Of a stretch of 64,000 nt of DNA, positions 8,344 to 16,987 are shown piece by piece. The notes beneath the pieces are model-generated. The model searched no databases and had not been told where the DNA came from. It saw only the letters and a list, made by a program, of their open reading frames with translations. The DNA comes from JANNUT01 sp046331425 (GTDB lineage: Bacteria > Acidobacteriota > Polarisedimenticolia > J045), in NCBI GenBank assembly GCA_046331425.1, contig JAXLQU010000009.1, positions 62,001 to 126,000 of the forward strand. The letters run 5' to 3'. Both the position numbers and the translations under genes were made by a program. How positions within the stretch are numbered: position 1 is the stretch's first letter; every line of letters begins with the position of its first letter.

Positions 8344-9507
8344 TCAAAACGCCGCTACGCCCGTCAGTTCGCGACCGACGATCAGTTCATGCACCGTCTC
8401 GGCGCCCTCGTAGGTGATGACGCTCTCGAGGTTGAGGGCGTGCCGCAGCGAGTGGTAGTCCAAGGTAATTCCGGCGCCGCCCAGAATGTCACGGGCGTCA
8501 CGGGCGATATCCAGCGCCAGTCGCACGTTGTTCCACTTGCTCAGGCTGACCTGCGAGTGATGCAGTCGGCCCTGGTCCTTGAGTCTTCCCAGTTGCAGCG
8601 CCCACAACTGACCGGTGCTGATCCGTCGCGCCATGTCCGCCAAGCGGCGCTGAATCGTCTGCGTGTGCGAGAGCGGCCGGCCGAACATCACTCGGTCGTG
8701 CACGTAACTCCGCGCCTCGGCCAGACAAGCCTGCGCGGCTCCGATCGCGCCCCACACGATTCCATAGCGGGCGTTGGTGAGACATGAAAGCGGCGCACCG
8801 AGTCCTTCGGCCTTGGGCATACGGCTCGACTCCGGCACACGCACGTCGTCGAAAAACAGCTCCGACGTGACCGACGCCCGCAACGAGAGTTTGCGTTTGA
8901 TGTCGCGCGCGGTGTACCCCTTCATCCCTTGCTCCACGATGAAGCCGCGTATGCCTTCATCTGTCATTGCCCAAACGATCGCAAGGTCGGAAACGGTGCC
9001 GTTGGTAATCCACATCTTCGCGCCGTTGATGATCCAATCGCCCCCCTCGCGTCGCGCCCGCGTCTTCATCGTGCCGGGATCACTGCCGCCGTCGGCCTCG
9101 GTCAATCCGAAGCAACCGATCTTGCGGCCGGCCGCCATTTCGGGAAGCCACCGCTGCTTCTGTTCCTCGCTGCCGTAGGTGTGAATCGGCCACATACACA
9201 GCGAATTCTGTACCGAGACAAAACTGCGCACGCCGCTATCCCCGCGTTCGAGTTCCTGACAGACCAAGCCGTAGCAGACGTTGCTCATCCCAGCACAGCC
9301 GTAGCCGCCGAGGTTCACCCCGAACAGGCCCATCTCCGCCATCAGTGGAACGAGCTCACGGGGGAAGCGGTCGGCCTCGAACGCTTCGCTGATGATCGGG
9401 ATGACGCGTTCGTCGACGAAGCGGGCTACGCTGTCTTGCACTTGCTGCTCGTCTTCGGTCAACAGGCTGCGAACGTCCATGAAATCGAGGGGATTGGGGG
9501 ATGCCAT
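8344..9507 (-). CDS. Acyl-CoA dehydrogenase, glutaryl-CoA dehydrogenase-like
   Basis: FAD enzyme of 387 residues, expected to oxidise (and perhaps decarboxylate) an acyl-CoA. Acyl-CoA-dehydrogenase blocks are in order: GCAGMSNVCYGLVCQE, CFGLTEADGGSDPGTM, WIINGAKMWITNG and ARDILGGAGITLDYH. The end, TYEGAETVHELIVGRELTG, carries the catalytic Glu in the position used by glutaryl-CoA dehydrogenases. With the adjacent E1 gene, this suggests degradation of amino acids (lysine/tryptophan or branched-chain) through acyl-CoA intermediates. Other short-chain acyl-CoA substrates are possible. Confidence 0.9.
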   Translation of the reverse strand: MASPNPLDFMDVRSLLTEDEQQVQDSVARFVDERVIPIISEAFEADRFPRELVPLMAEMGLFGVNLGGYGCAGMSNVCYGLVCQELERGDSGVRSFVSVQNSLCMWPIHTYGSEEQKQRWLPEMAAGRKIGCFGLTEADGGSDPGTMKTRARREGGDWIINGAKMWITNGTVSDLAIVWAMTDEGIRGFIVEQGMKGYTARDIKRKLSLRASVTSELFFDDVRVPESSRMPKAEGLGAPLSCLTNARYGIVWGAIGAAQACLAEARSYVHDRVMFGRPLSHTQTIQRRLADMARRISTGQLWALQLGRLKDQGRLHHSQVSLSKWNNVRLALDIARDARDILGGAGITLDYHSLRHALNLESVITYEGAETVHELIVGRELTGVAAF

Positions 9508-9521
9508 CAGTGCCTCTTTTG

Positions 9522-9547
9522 TTCGGGGCTAGATCGATTTAGCCGAA
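9522..9547. promoter_or_regulatory. Palindrome in the divergent acyl-CoA dehydrogenase/cupin promoter region
   Basis: TTCGG..CTA on the left (9522-9531, with two extra G) pairs with TAGCCGAA on the right (9540-9547) around GATCGATT. It lies 15 bases upstream of the acyl-CoA dehydrogenase start, in the 107-bp divergent interval. Its position suits a repressor operator or a leader hairpin. No regulator gene is adjacent. Confidence 0.3.
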
Positions 9548-9614
9548 TGGGTGAAGCGTTGTTACCTTGATTTGCCTAACAGGATATTAAGCCGAAGCCG
9601 CCTCAGGAGCCAGC

Positions 9615-10115
9615 ATGAGCCAGCCGCCCGTCCTCAATATCTATCGTCTCTCCGACCCTCAGGTGCGGGAGCGCGGTGAGAAGTACCACAGCCTTCACTT
9701 CGATGTCGCCCGGAAGCTGGGAGCGAAAAAACTCGGGTATCACCTAACCGTCCTCCCCCCGGGCAAGCGCGCTTTTCCGTACCACTTCCACCACGTCAAT
9801 GAGGAGTTGTTCTTGGTGCTGGACGGAACCGGATCGTTGCGTTGGCCGGAAGGAGAGACGCCGCTGCAGCCAGGGGACCTGATTGCCTGTCCGCCAGGAC
9901 CGGCAGGTGCCCATCAAATCATCAACACCGGGAACGAAGACCTCCGATATCTATCCCTTTCTACAGCCGAGCCAAACGAGATCGTCGAGTACCCCGACTC
10001 GAACAAGTTCGGGGCGTTTGCCGGGCGAGAGGTCGGCAAGCCGTTTACCGAGGCGGCTTTTTTCATCTTCGCGCCGCGCTCGGCCGGCGTGGACTATTGG
10101 GACGGAGAGGAATGA
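9615..10115 (+). CDS. Cupin-domain protein
   Basis: Small single-domain cupin of 166 residues. The first cupin motif is visible as YHFHHVNEELFLVLDG (His-x-His and Glu metal ligands) and the second as LQPGDLIACPPGPAGAHQI (Pro-Gly-Asp and a later His). It ends DYWDGEE. Such proteins bind a metal and range from sugar isomerases to dioxygenases, and this sequence does not decide between them. AGGAG sits 5 bases before the ATG. The nfo gene follows 37 bp later in the same direction, so co-transcription is possible. Confidence 0.85.
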   Translation: MSQPPVLNIYRLSDPQVRERGEKYHSLHFDVARKLGAKKLGYHLTVLPPGKRAFPYHFHHVNEELFLVLDGTGSLRWPEGETPLQPGDLIACPPGPAGAHQIINTGNEDLRYLSLSTAEPNEIVEYPDSNKFGAFAGREVGKPFTEAAFFIFAPRSAGVDYWDGEE

Positions 10116-10152
10116 GTCGCGCCGTTAGAATTCATCGCCTTACGGAGGCCCC

Positions 10153-11082
10153 ATGCCGCCACGAGTAGGAGCCCACATGTCGATCGCCGGTGGCGTCGAC
10201 AAAGCGGTCGAGCGCGCCGTCGCGTGTGGCTGCCAGGCGCTGCAAATGTTCGTCAAATCGTCGAACCAGTGGGCCTCGCGTCCGTTGAAGGACGATGAGG
10301 TCGAGCGCTTCCGCAATGGAGTGCAGCAGGCAGGGTTGCATCCAGTGATCTGTCACGACTCGTACCTGATCAACGTCGGATCGCCGGACGACGCGCTGTG
10401 GGCCAAGTCGGCCAAGGCGCTCGAGGATGAGTACGTTCGCTGCACGCAACTCGGCATCAAGTACCTGGTGATGCATCCGGGTGCTCACGTGGGGAGCGGT
10501 GAAGAGGCAGCGTTTCAAAAGATCGCGCGCGCAATCGATACGGTACTCACCAAACAGCCTGGGTCCGATGTCGAGATCCTGATCGAGAACACCGCAGGGC
10601 AGGGCAGTAACGTCGGCTGGCGTTTCGAGCATTTGGCGGCGATCCACCGACAACTCGAACATGGCGGCCGTGTTGGCTTTTGCCTCGACACCTGTCACAC
10701 CTTCGCCGCCGGTTACGACCTCACGACGCGCGCGCAGTTCGAGGCAACCTGGAACGAGTTCGACAAACTCGTCGGTTGGAACAAGGTCAAGGCGCTGCAC
10801 ATCAACGACTCCAAAAAGGGTTGCGGTTCGCGCGTCGATCGTCACGAGCAGATCGGGCAAGGTGAGATGGGAATCGCGCCGTTTCTGTTTTTGATGAACG
10901 ATCCGCGTTTCGACGGCATGGTGGCGTCGTTGGAAACCGAGTACACCGACGATGGTTGCGAGACGGAGGGGAATCTCGCGATTCTGCGCGCCCTCGCTGG
11001 GCTGCAAGCGGTGCCGACCCATGAACAGGTCGAGGCGTGGCGCGCCGAGGGGATCGCCGCGGCAAAGCGAGCGGCCCGGTGA
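10153..11082 (+). CDS. nfo: Endonuclease IV (apurinic/apyrimidinic endonuclease)
   Basis: Cuts DNA 5' of abasic sites in base-excision repair. At 309 residues it has the expected length for the family (about 280-310). Zinc-ligand segments of the TIM barrel are all visible: GAHMSIAGG, VICHDSYLIN, YLVMHPGAH, LIENTAGQG, CLDTCHTFAAG, LHINDSKKGCGSRVDRHEQIG and LETEYTDD. A GGAGG ribosome site precedes the ATG. The stop overlaps the queE GTG start (GTGA). Confidence 0.97.
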   Translation: MPPRVGAHMSIAGGVDKAVERAVACGCQALQMFVKSSNQWASRPLKDDEVERFRNGVQQAGLHPVICHDSYLINVGSPDDALWAKSAKALEDEYVRCTQLGIKYLVMHPGAHVGSGEEAAFQKIARAIDTVLTKQPGSDVEILIENTAGQGSNVGWRFEHLAAIHRQLEHGGRVGFCLDTCHTFAAGYDLTTRAQFEATWNEFDKLVGWNKVKALHINDSKKGCGSRVDRHEQIGQGEMGIAPFLFLMNDPRFDGMVASLETEYTDDGCETEGNLAILRALAGLQAVPTHEQVEAWRAEGIAAAKRAAR

Positions 11083-11789
11083 CGAGTATCGAATCGCCCG
11101 AACCAGCGTCTCTGGCTACCGAAGATTGGAACTCGGCAAGATTGCGTCGACTTCGCGTCTCCGAACTGTTCTGCTCGTTGCAGGGTGAAGGCTCACGCAG
11201 CGGGCTCCCCACCGTGTTCCTCAGGCTGACCGGTTGCGCGTTGCGCTGCCGTTGGTGCGACACAGAGTGGGCTTTCGTTGGAGGGGAGTGGCAAACCAAC
11301 GAACAGCTCGAGGCGGCGATCTTGGCGTACGACGTGCGTCGACTATGCCTTACCGGAGGTGAGCCACTGCTGCAGCCGGCTGCCATGCCGCTGCTGAGGC
11401 GGCTGAAATCAGAACATCACTTCGACATCGTGGTGGAGACCGGCGGTGATCAGGACATCTCGATCGTTCCTGCCGGCGTGATCCGTGTGCTCGACATCAA
11501 GCTCCAGGGTTCCGGCATGAGCGAACGAATGGACCTGCGAAACATCGATCGACTCGAGCCGCACGACGAGGTCAAGCTGGTGATCGCGAATCGGCACGAC
11601 TACGAACAAGCACGTGAGTGGGTGCTGGGCGCACTGCGTTCCTTTCGCGGCGAGATCTTGTTCAGTCCGGTAGCCGAAGAGGTTGAGCCTGCGTCGATCG
11701 CGGAGTGGATCTTGGCTGACAGGCTCCCGGTGCGGATGCAACTGCAATTGCACAAGCTGCTCTGGCCGGGCGTGGAGAAGGGCGTGTGA
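11079..11789 (+). CDS. queE: 7-carboxy-7-deazaguanine synthase (radical SAM)
   Basis: Radical-SAM enzyme converting 6-carboxytetrahydropterin to 7-carboxy-7-deazaguanine on the queuosine pathway. The 236-residue product has FCSLQGEGSRSG, the C-x3-C-x2-C cluster motif in TGCALRCRWCDTEW, and CLTGGEPLLQP. I choose GTG at 11079, which overlaps the nfo stop as GTGA; an in-frame ATG at 11037 would add 14 residues inside nfo. The stop again overlaps the queC GTG start. The motif is the ordinary CX3CX2C form with no large insertion. Confidence 0.95.
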   Translation: MTSIESPEPASLATEDWNSARLRRLRVSELFCSLQGEGSRSGLPTVFLRLTGCALRCRWCDTEWAFVGGEWQTNEQLEAAILAYDVRRLCLTGGEPLLQPAAMPLLRRLKSEHHFDIVVETGGDQDISIVPAGVIRVLDIKLQGSGMSERMDLRNIDRLEPHDEVKLVIANRHDYEQAREWVLGALRSFRGEILFSPVAEEVEPASIAEWILADRLPVRMQLQLHKLLWPGVEKGV

Positions 11790-12469
11790 GCGACAAGCCG
11801 CTAGCGGTGGTGCTGACTTCGGGCGGACTCGACTCGTGCGTGACTGCCGCGGTCGCCGCTTTGGATCACACGCTGGCGCTGATGCACGCTACCTACGGTC
11901 AGCGCACCGCCGCGCGCGAGCGTCAGGCCTTCGAGCAGATTGCCGACCACTTCCAGGTGCCGCCGAAACGCAGGCTCGTGCTCGACATCGGATTTCTCGC
12001 AGCGATCGGCGGCTCAGCACTCACCGACGTGCGAATCGATATCCCGGAAGGAGCGCCAGGCGCAGGGATACCGGCGACCTATGTGCCGTTTCGCAATGCA
12101 CATCTGCTCGCCAGCGGGGTTTCTTGGGCTGAGGTGTTGGGCGCGCGCGCGATCTACATTGGCGCGGTCGAGGAGGACAGCAGCGGGTACCCCGACTGCC
12201 GCGAGGCGTTCATCGAGGCGTTCGAGCGGGTGGTGCAGTTGGGGACCGTCGCCGGGACCCAGCTCACGGTGCACACGCCATTGATCCGCTCCAACAAGGC
12301 ACAAATCGTGGCGCGCGGACTTGCATTGAACGCACCGTTGCATCTCACCTGGTCGTGCTACCAGCGCGAGCAGATCGCGTGCGGTCGCTGCGAGTCGTGT
12401 TACCTGCGGCTCAAGGGGTTTCGTGAAGCGGGCGTTGTCGATCCGATCCCGTACGAGATGCCTGGCTAA
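11786..12469 (+). CDS. queC: 7-cyano-7-deazaguanine (preQ0) synthase
   Basis: ATP-dependent conversion of 7-carboxy-7-deazaguanine to preQ0. The 227-residue product shows the PP-loop VLTSGGLDSCVTA, TYGQRTAARER, YVPFRNAHLLA and IGAVEEDSSGYPDCR. A zinc cysteine set C-x8-C-x2-C-x2-C lies near the end (SCYQREQIACGRCESC). It starts with GTG inside the queE stop. queE and queC act consecutively, and the pathway continues with queA and tgt 45 kb downstream. Its stop overlaps the stop of the convergent M14 peptidase gene. Confidence 0.96.
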   Translation: MSDKPLAVVLTSGGLDSCVTAAVAALDHTLALMHATYGQRTAARERQAFEQIADHFQVPPKRRLVLDIGFLAAIGGSALTDVRIDIPEGAPGAGIPATYVPFRNAHLLASGVSWAEVLGARAIYIGAVEEDSSGYPDCREAFIEAFERVVQLGTVAGTQLTVHTPLIRSNKAQIVARGLALNAPLHLTWSCYQREQIACGRCESCYLRLKGFREAGVVDPIPYEMPG

Positions 12470-14264
12470 TTTTCCGTGGCGTCTTCGACAGTGCGTAGCG
12501 AGGCAGGTCGCGTCATCAGCCTCATCACCGGCATCAGACGCGCCTCTTTGTCCCACGACGGATGTCTGTGTTGCCACCACGCATAGCGCGCGTCGCCATC
12601 CTTAGCCAAGGCCGGATCGGAGAGCGCTTGCTGCCACTCGGCCGCCACGGTGGGATTCTCGAGCTGCGTGCGCGCCCAAGCCTCCAGCACAAAGTCGCTG
12701 ATCCACTCCTTGTTCTCGAACAGCGACGAGAGCAGCCCCCACGAAACCAGCGAGTCGACCGCTTCGGGCTCCAGCAGTTGCACCGCTAGTTCGAACTTCG
12801 GCTGGTCGGCGTAGACGAACAGCGTGCCGGCCGGGACGCGTCGCGTTTCACGCTGGCGCGTCGCCTCGACCGTAACCCCGTGTCGCCCTTGATAGCTGCG
12901 TTCCGCAAATTTCGGGTCACCCAAGCGAATCGTCTCGACATCGAGCGACTCGTCCCGCGGCAGGACATAGAAACGCAGACCCTGCGCTTGAAGCCGCGAT
13001 TCGATTTGTGGCCAACCGGGCAGCACCAAGTAGCCGCGTGGGCGCGCAAGTTGGCGAGCGATAACCGGCTTGTGACGCCAAGGCGCGATGATCTCTTGCA
13101 CCTCGCCAGGCTGATAGAGCAGCACACGACCCCCCGTGACCACCGACGTTTCGAGCTTGTAGCGATAGAGCGGGAGCCTGTAAGGTTCCCCTTGTTCCTC
13201 GGAGCGATAGACAAGTGCAATCTGCGAGGCCGCCGCATCAGGTCGGCCCAACGCTACCGTCCGTTTGCGAGCCGCATCGGCGGCTTCGATCAGCGATGTC
13301 GGGTCGTGCGCAAGATCTGTCAGCAATGCCTCCAGAAAGGCGCGATTGGCCGCGACGCGTTGCTCGAACGGCTTGTGCGAATGGGTCTCTACCAGAATAG
13401 AAATGCTGTTTCGCAATGCGAAGTAGCTCGTGGAGTAGCGCGGCTGTCCGACCCAGGAGCTGAACCCCTTGGCAGGATCGAGTGAATCGTCGAGGTCGAC
13501 GTAGGGGCCCCAGGGATGGCCTGCGGCAGCGACGGCGGCAAAGATCCGAGGTAGATGCGCGGTCTGCCACGCATCCAAGGACGGCGCCAAAAGCGGTGCT
13601 TCGGCCCACGAGAACATGATCTCCCAGGCCAGGTCACTGCCGTCAGTGACATGGTTGTCGACGTGCAGTTGTGGCTGCCAAGCGTTGACGAGCGCCACGA
13701 GCGCGCGGGCTTCAACCGTCTCGAGTTTGAGGTGATCGCGATTCAAGTCGTAGCCGGCGGCGGTGGTTCGATACCCCATCCCTTCCACCGGGCCGTCTTG
13801 ATTGGGACGGTTGTAGGGCGACACTCGCTCGTGACCGTCCACGTTGTAGATCGGAATCACCAACAGAGTTGCCGCATCGAGCCAGGCGTCGGCACGTCCA
13901 AGCGCCATCTCGCGCAGGATCTGCAGCATCGCATCCTTGCCGTCGATCTCGCCTGAGTGGATTCCGGCTTGATCAGTACGATCGGCTTGCGTAGCGCACG
14001 CGCCGCCTTGGGTGTGAACGCGCGCTCACGGCTGACGATCAGCAGCGGCAAGTCACGCCCTTGAGGAGAAACACCGAACGAGGTGAGGTCGAACGCCGGT
14101 TGTCGTCGACATAGTTCGCGAAGATATGCGAGCGTCTGGTCGTAATTCGAGGTTGCCGTCCACTCGCTCTTCTCTGCAACGGTACGCAGGTCGGCGGGAC
14201 TCGCGGCACTCGCATTGCCGCCCATCAGGCAGCATGACAACGCCAGCAGCCAAGTGGTCTTCAT
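12466..14264 (-). CDS. Exported M14 zinc carboxypeptidase, interrupted by a 1-nt frameshift
   Basis: Predicted periplasmic or secreted metallocarboxypeptidase of about 599 residues. The first part (from ATG 14264) has a signal peptide ending near GGNASA and runs to RKPIVLI. The remainder reads in another frame from AGIHSGEIDGKDAM to the stop. The two halves join if one base is restored near 13969-13971, next to the first zinc ligands HSGE. Further expected residues follow: IPIYNVDGHERVSPYNR, YDLNRDHLK, the third ligand His in LHVDNHVTDG, and the catalytic Glu in ILVETHSHKP. Total length modulo 3 is consistent with one missing base. Sequencing error is likelier than a true pseudogene because the downstream part is intact. 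The start overlaps the upstream GST stop (ATGA). Confidence 0.82.
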
Positions 14265-14875
14265 GCGCGCGGGTGCTGATCGACGCGCTGTATCCAAGTC
14301 GCGATCGCAGGGAACTTCTCGAGAGGCTGATGTTGATTGAGGATCTTGTGGAACAGATACGGGTCGTCAGCCGGCAGCGCAGCCGCGTACTTCAAAAACG
14401 GGAACGCACAAACATCGGCAGCGGTGAAGGTGTCGCCGAATAGATACGCACGCCCCTGAAGCAAAGCCTCGAACAGTGGCAAGAAGCCGGCGATCTCATC
14501 GGCCCATGCCTTGCACTTCGCGCTGTCGGGGTTGGGTTTCTCCAACTCATCGTTGATCAAGTTCGGCGGGCGTTTCCAAACCCGGTTAAACCAATCGATG
14601 AAGATCAGCAGTTCGCTGCGGCGCGCAGGGTCGGTTGGGTACAGCGGCTGGTTTGGGAATTGGCCCTCGAGGTAGCGCACGATTTCCATCGAATCGACCA
14701 CGATCCTGCCGTCGTGATCGAGCACCGGCACCAGTCCCTGTCCGCTGACACGATGGATCAGCGACCGATCATCGTAGGAGACCGAGATGTGCTCGCAAGC
14801 CAGCCCTTTGTGGGCCAACGCCAGTTGAACCCTCTCAACGTTGGTAGAACACGGCACCTCGTAGAGTGTGATCAC
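14261..14875 (-). CDS. Glutathione S-transferase family protein
   Basis: A 204-residue cytosolic GST: an N-terminal thioredoxin fold (LYEVPCSTNVERVQLAL, GLVPVLDHDGRIVVDSMEIVRYLE, about 1-80) and a helical C-terminal domain (YLFGDTFTAADVCAFPFL, about 90-204). The GTG start at 14875 is chosen because GGAGG lies 6 bases upstream and the fold begins at once (MITLYEVPCS); longer readings add unrelated residues. It overlaps the M14 gene downstream (ATGA) and is divergent from the MATE exporter gene. Substrate unknown. Confidence 0.88.
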   Translation of the reverse strand: MITLYEVPCSTNVERVQLALAHKGLACEHISVSYDDRSLIHRVSGQGLVPVLDHDGRIVVDSMEIVRYLEGQFPNQPLYPTDPARRSELLIFIDWFNRVWKRPPNLINDELEKPNPDSAKCKAWADEIAGFLPLFEALLQGRAYLFGDTFTAADVCAFPFLKYAAALPADDPYLFHKILNQHQPLEKFPAIATWIQRVDQHPRA

Positions 14876-14973
14876 GCGATCCTCCGGTGCTGCATCGTAC
14901 CAACGACGCGCGCGAAAGATCCGGCGGGTCGCGTAAAAAGTCGTGGCGTGCGAGACTCCCGCCCCTTCCACTC

Positions 14974-16329
14974 ATGACCCACTCCCACCCATTGCGTGTT
15001 CGCGACGAGGCGATGCATCTGCTGCAACTGGCGACGCCCGTCATCGGCACCCAGCTCGGAATGATGACGCTCGGCGTGGTCGACACGATCATGGTCGGCC
15101 AACTCGGCGTGAAAGCGATTGGCGCCGCTGCGTTGGGGAATGTTTGGGTGATGGGAACCCTGATCGCCGGAATGGGGTTGGTGTTGGGGATCGATCCGCT
15201 GGTGAGTCAAGGTCACGGCGCACGCGACGCCAAGCAGATGGGCTTTGCCCTGCAACAGGGATTTGCGATCGCGCTCCTGAGCTCGCTGCCGATTGCGATT
15301 CTCTGGCTGTTTACGGGTCCCATCTTGATTGCACTGCGGCAGGATCCCGAGATCGCCTGGGCGGCACATCGCTACGCCTTGGTGCAATTGCCAGGGATCC
15401 CGGCCTTTCTCGGGTTCATTGCGCTGCGCGCGTACTTGATGAATCGCGGGCTGATGTGGCCGGCGCTCTGGGTGGTGATTGCAGCCAATGCGTTGAACGC
15501 AGGGCTCAACTACGTCTTCATCTTCGGAAAGCTCGGTCTGCCGGCATGGGGCGTTACCGGAGCGGGGCTTGCCACCGGCCTGACGCGAATCTTCCTCGTG
15601 ATTGCACTCGCGGCCTGGATCGTCCAGTTCCGTTTGTACCGCGATGCGTGGACAGGTTGGTCGCGCCGTGCCGTCGCGTGGTCGCAGCTGCGGCACACAC
15701 TCGCGCTCGGCGCGCCGATCGGCATTCAATTCGGGCTCGAGATCTGGGCGTTTCAAATCGCCACGTTGTTGTCGGGGTGGTTGGGCGCGGCGGAACTCGC
15801 GGCCGGAACGATCGTGCTGAATCTGGCGTCGGTGAGCTTCATGGTGCCGCTCGGCGTCGCGATCGGTGCTGCCGCACGCGTCGGGAACTTGATCGGCGCT
15901 GGTCAGACACGAGCCGCACAGCAATCGGCGTGGATCGCGCTGGGACTCGGCGCAGCATTCATGAGCGTTTTCGCCCTGCTGTTCGTTTTGCTGCGCCGGG
16001 TGCTCCCCGCGCTGTATACGAGCGATCCAGCCACGGTTGCGTTGGCGGCAGGTGCACTGCCGATCGCGGCGGCGTTTCAACTGTTCGATGGAACACAGGT
16101 CGTGGGTGGCGCAATTCTGCGCGGCATGGGCCGCACCCGACCGGCGGCGCTGTTCAACCTGTTGGGTTACTACGCGCTCGCGCTGCCGTTGGGTTCATGG
16201 CTGGCATTTCGCATGAATTGGGGTTTGAACGGATTGTGGTTCGGTCTTGCGGCGGGTCTGCTAGGAGTGGCCGCGGCATTGGTGCTGTGGATCTGGCGCC
16301 GCGGCCCTGCACACCTGTCTGGCGACTGA
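14974..16329 (+). CDS. MATE-family multidrug/toxin exporter
   Basis: Inner-membrane cation-coupled exporter of 451 residues with about 12 membrane helices. Family segments: LLQLATPVIGTQLGMMTLGVVDTIMVGQLG (first helix pair, key Pro and Asp), GLVLGIDPLVSQGHGA, AYLMNRGLMWPAL, and GGAILRGMGRTRPAALFNLLGYY. ATG 14974 fits the family N-terminus (MTHSHPLRVRDEAMHLL); an upstream GTG/ATG reading from 14887 is unlikely. Two GST genes flank it, which suggests a detoxification neighbourhood. Confidence 0.93.
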   Translation: MTHSHPLRVRDEAMHLLQLATPVIGTQLGMMTLGVVDTIMVGQLGVKAIGAAALGNVWVMGTLIAGMGLVLGIDPLVSQGHGARDAKQMGFALQQGFAIALLSSLPIAILWLFTGPILIALRQDPEIAWAAHRYALVQLPGIPAFLGFIALRAYLMNRGLMWPALWVVIAANALNAGLNYVFIFGKLGLPAWGVTGAGLATGLTRIFLVIALAAWIVQFRLYRDAWTGWSRRAVAWSQLRHTLALGAPIGIQFGLEIWAFQIATLLSGWLGAAELAAGTIVLNLASVSFMVPLGVAIGAAARVGNLIGAGQTRAAQQSAWIALGLGAAFMSVFALLFVLLRRVLPALYTSDPATVALAAGALPIAAAFQLFDGTQVVGGAILRGMGRTRPAALFNLLGYYALALPLGSWLAFRMNWGLNGLWFGLAAGLLGVAAALVLWIWRRGPAHLSGD

Positions 16330-16333
16330 GGCG

Positions 16334-16975
16334 CTAGCGGTCGAATACCAGGATTCGTTCGACCCACGCGCGCGTCTTGTCGCGTCCGTCGCCCAACGAA
16401 AGATGCTGGCGGAAGAACTCCAGCGCCTTGGCGAACTTGGGGTCTTTGCTCACCCGTTCCTCGTTCACCATTCCCATCGAGACCATCGCTGCGCCGATGA
16501 TGTCGGCGGCACTCAAGCGATCGCCCACGAGATAGTCGTGCTGCTGCAGCCGGTCTTCTACCGCCGCGGTGAACGTATTCAACTTGCGCGATGCCGCTGC
16601 GCAGGCGGAGCGATCGGGCGTTTCGCTGAAGAACTGGCGAAACACCACGCTGATCGGCTCGACTCCTGCCGTGCGAAACGAGGTCTCCCAGCTCTCGATT
16701 TCCTTCATTCGGTCGCGGTCGGCGTGAAACAGCGGGGCGCCCTCGCGAAAGTTCGCATCGATGTAGCGCAGGATCGCGGAGCTATCGAAGATCACGCGAT
16801 CGCCATGTTTCAACACCGGCGTGAGCGGCTGGCCACTCAGCGCCACGATCGCGGAGCGGTCGACCGGATCGACAGCGACCTTGGTGTACTTCAGCCCCTT
16901 GGCGCCCAGAGCGAGTCGGACCTTGAGGTTGTTCGGCGAAGCGTGTAGGTCGTAGAGCGTGATCGAATCACTCAT
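16334..16975 (-). CDS. Glutathione S-transferase family protein
   Basis: Second GST of the neighbourhood, 213 residues, on the other side of the MATE gene. The thioredoxin-fold N-terminus has LYDLHASPNNLKVRLAL and QPLTPVLKHGDRVIFDSSAILRYID; the C-terminal helical domain has YLVGDRLSAADIIGAAM. It resembles the 14261 protein in the cis-Pro and DS-x-x-I-x-RYL/I blocks but is clearly diverged. It lies 12 bp downstream of the M1 aminopeptidase start side and reads in the same direction as that gene. Confidence 0.88.
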   Translation of the reverse strand: MSDSITLYDLHASPNNLKVRLALGAKGLKYTKVAVDPVDRSAIVALSGQPLTPVLKHGDRVIFDSSAILRYIDANFREGAPLFHADRDRMKEIESWETSFRTAGVEPISVVFRQFFSETPDRSACAAASRKLNTFTAAVEDRLQQHDYLVGDRLSAADIIGAAMVSMGMVNEERVSKDPKFAKALEFFRQHLSLGDGRDKTRAWVERILVFDR

Positions 16976-16987
16976 GGTGGCTCCCGT

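Noticed and set aside
10132..11022. Long open frame on the minus strand opposite nfo
   Set aside because: It is the antisense shadow of a well-supported gene; its translation has no recognisable motif.
14872..16080. Long open frame on the minus strand opposite the MATE gene
   Set aside because: Arg/Gln/His-rich composition and full overlap with a clear membrane protein gene mark it as an antisense shadow.
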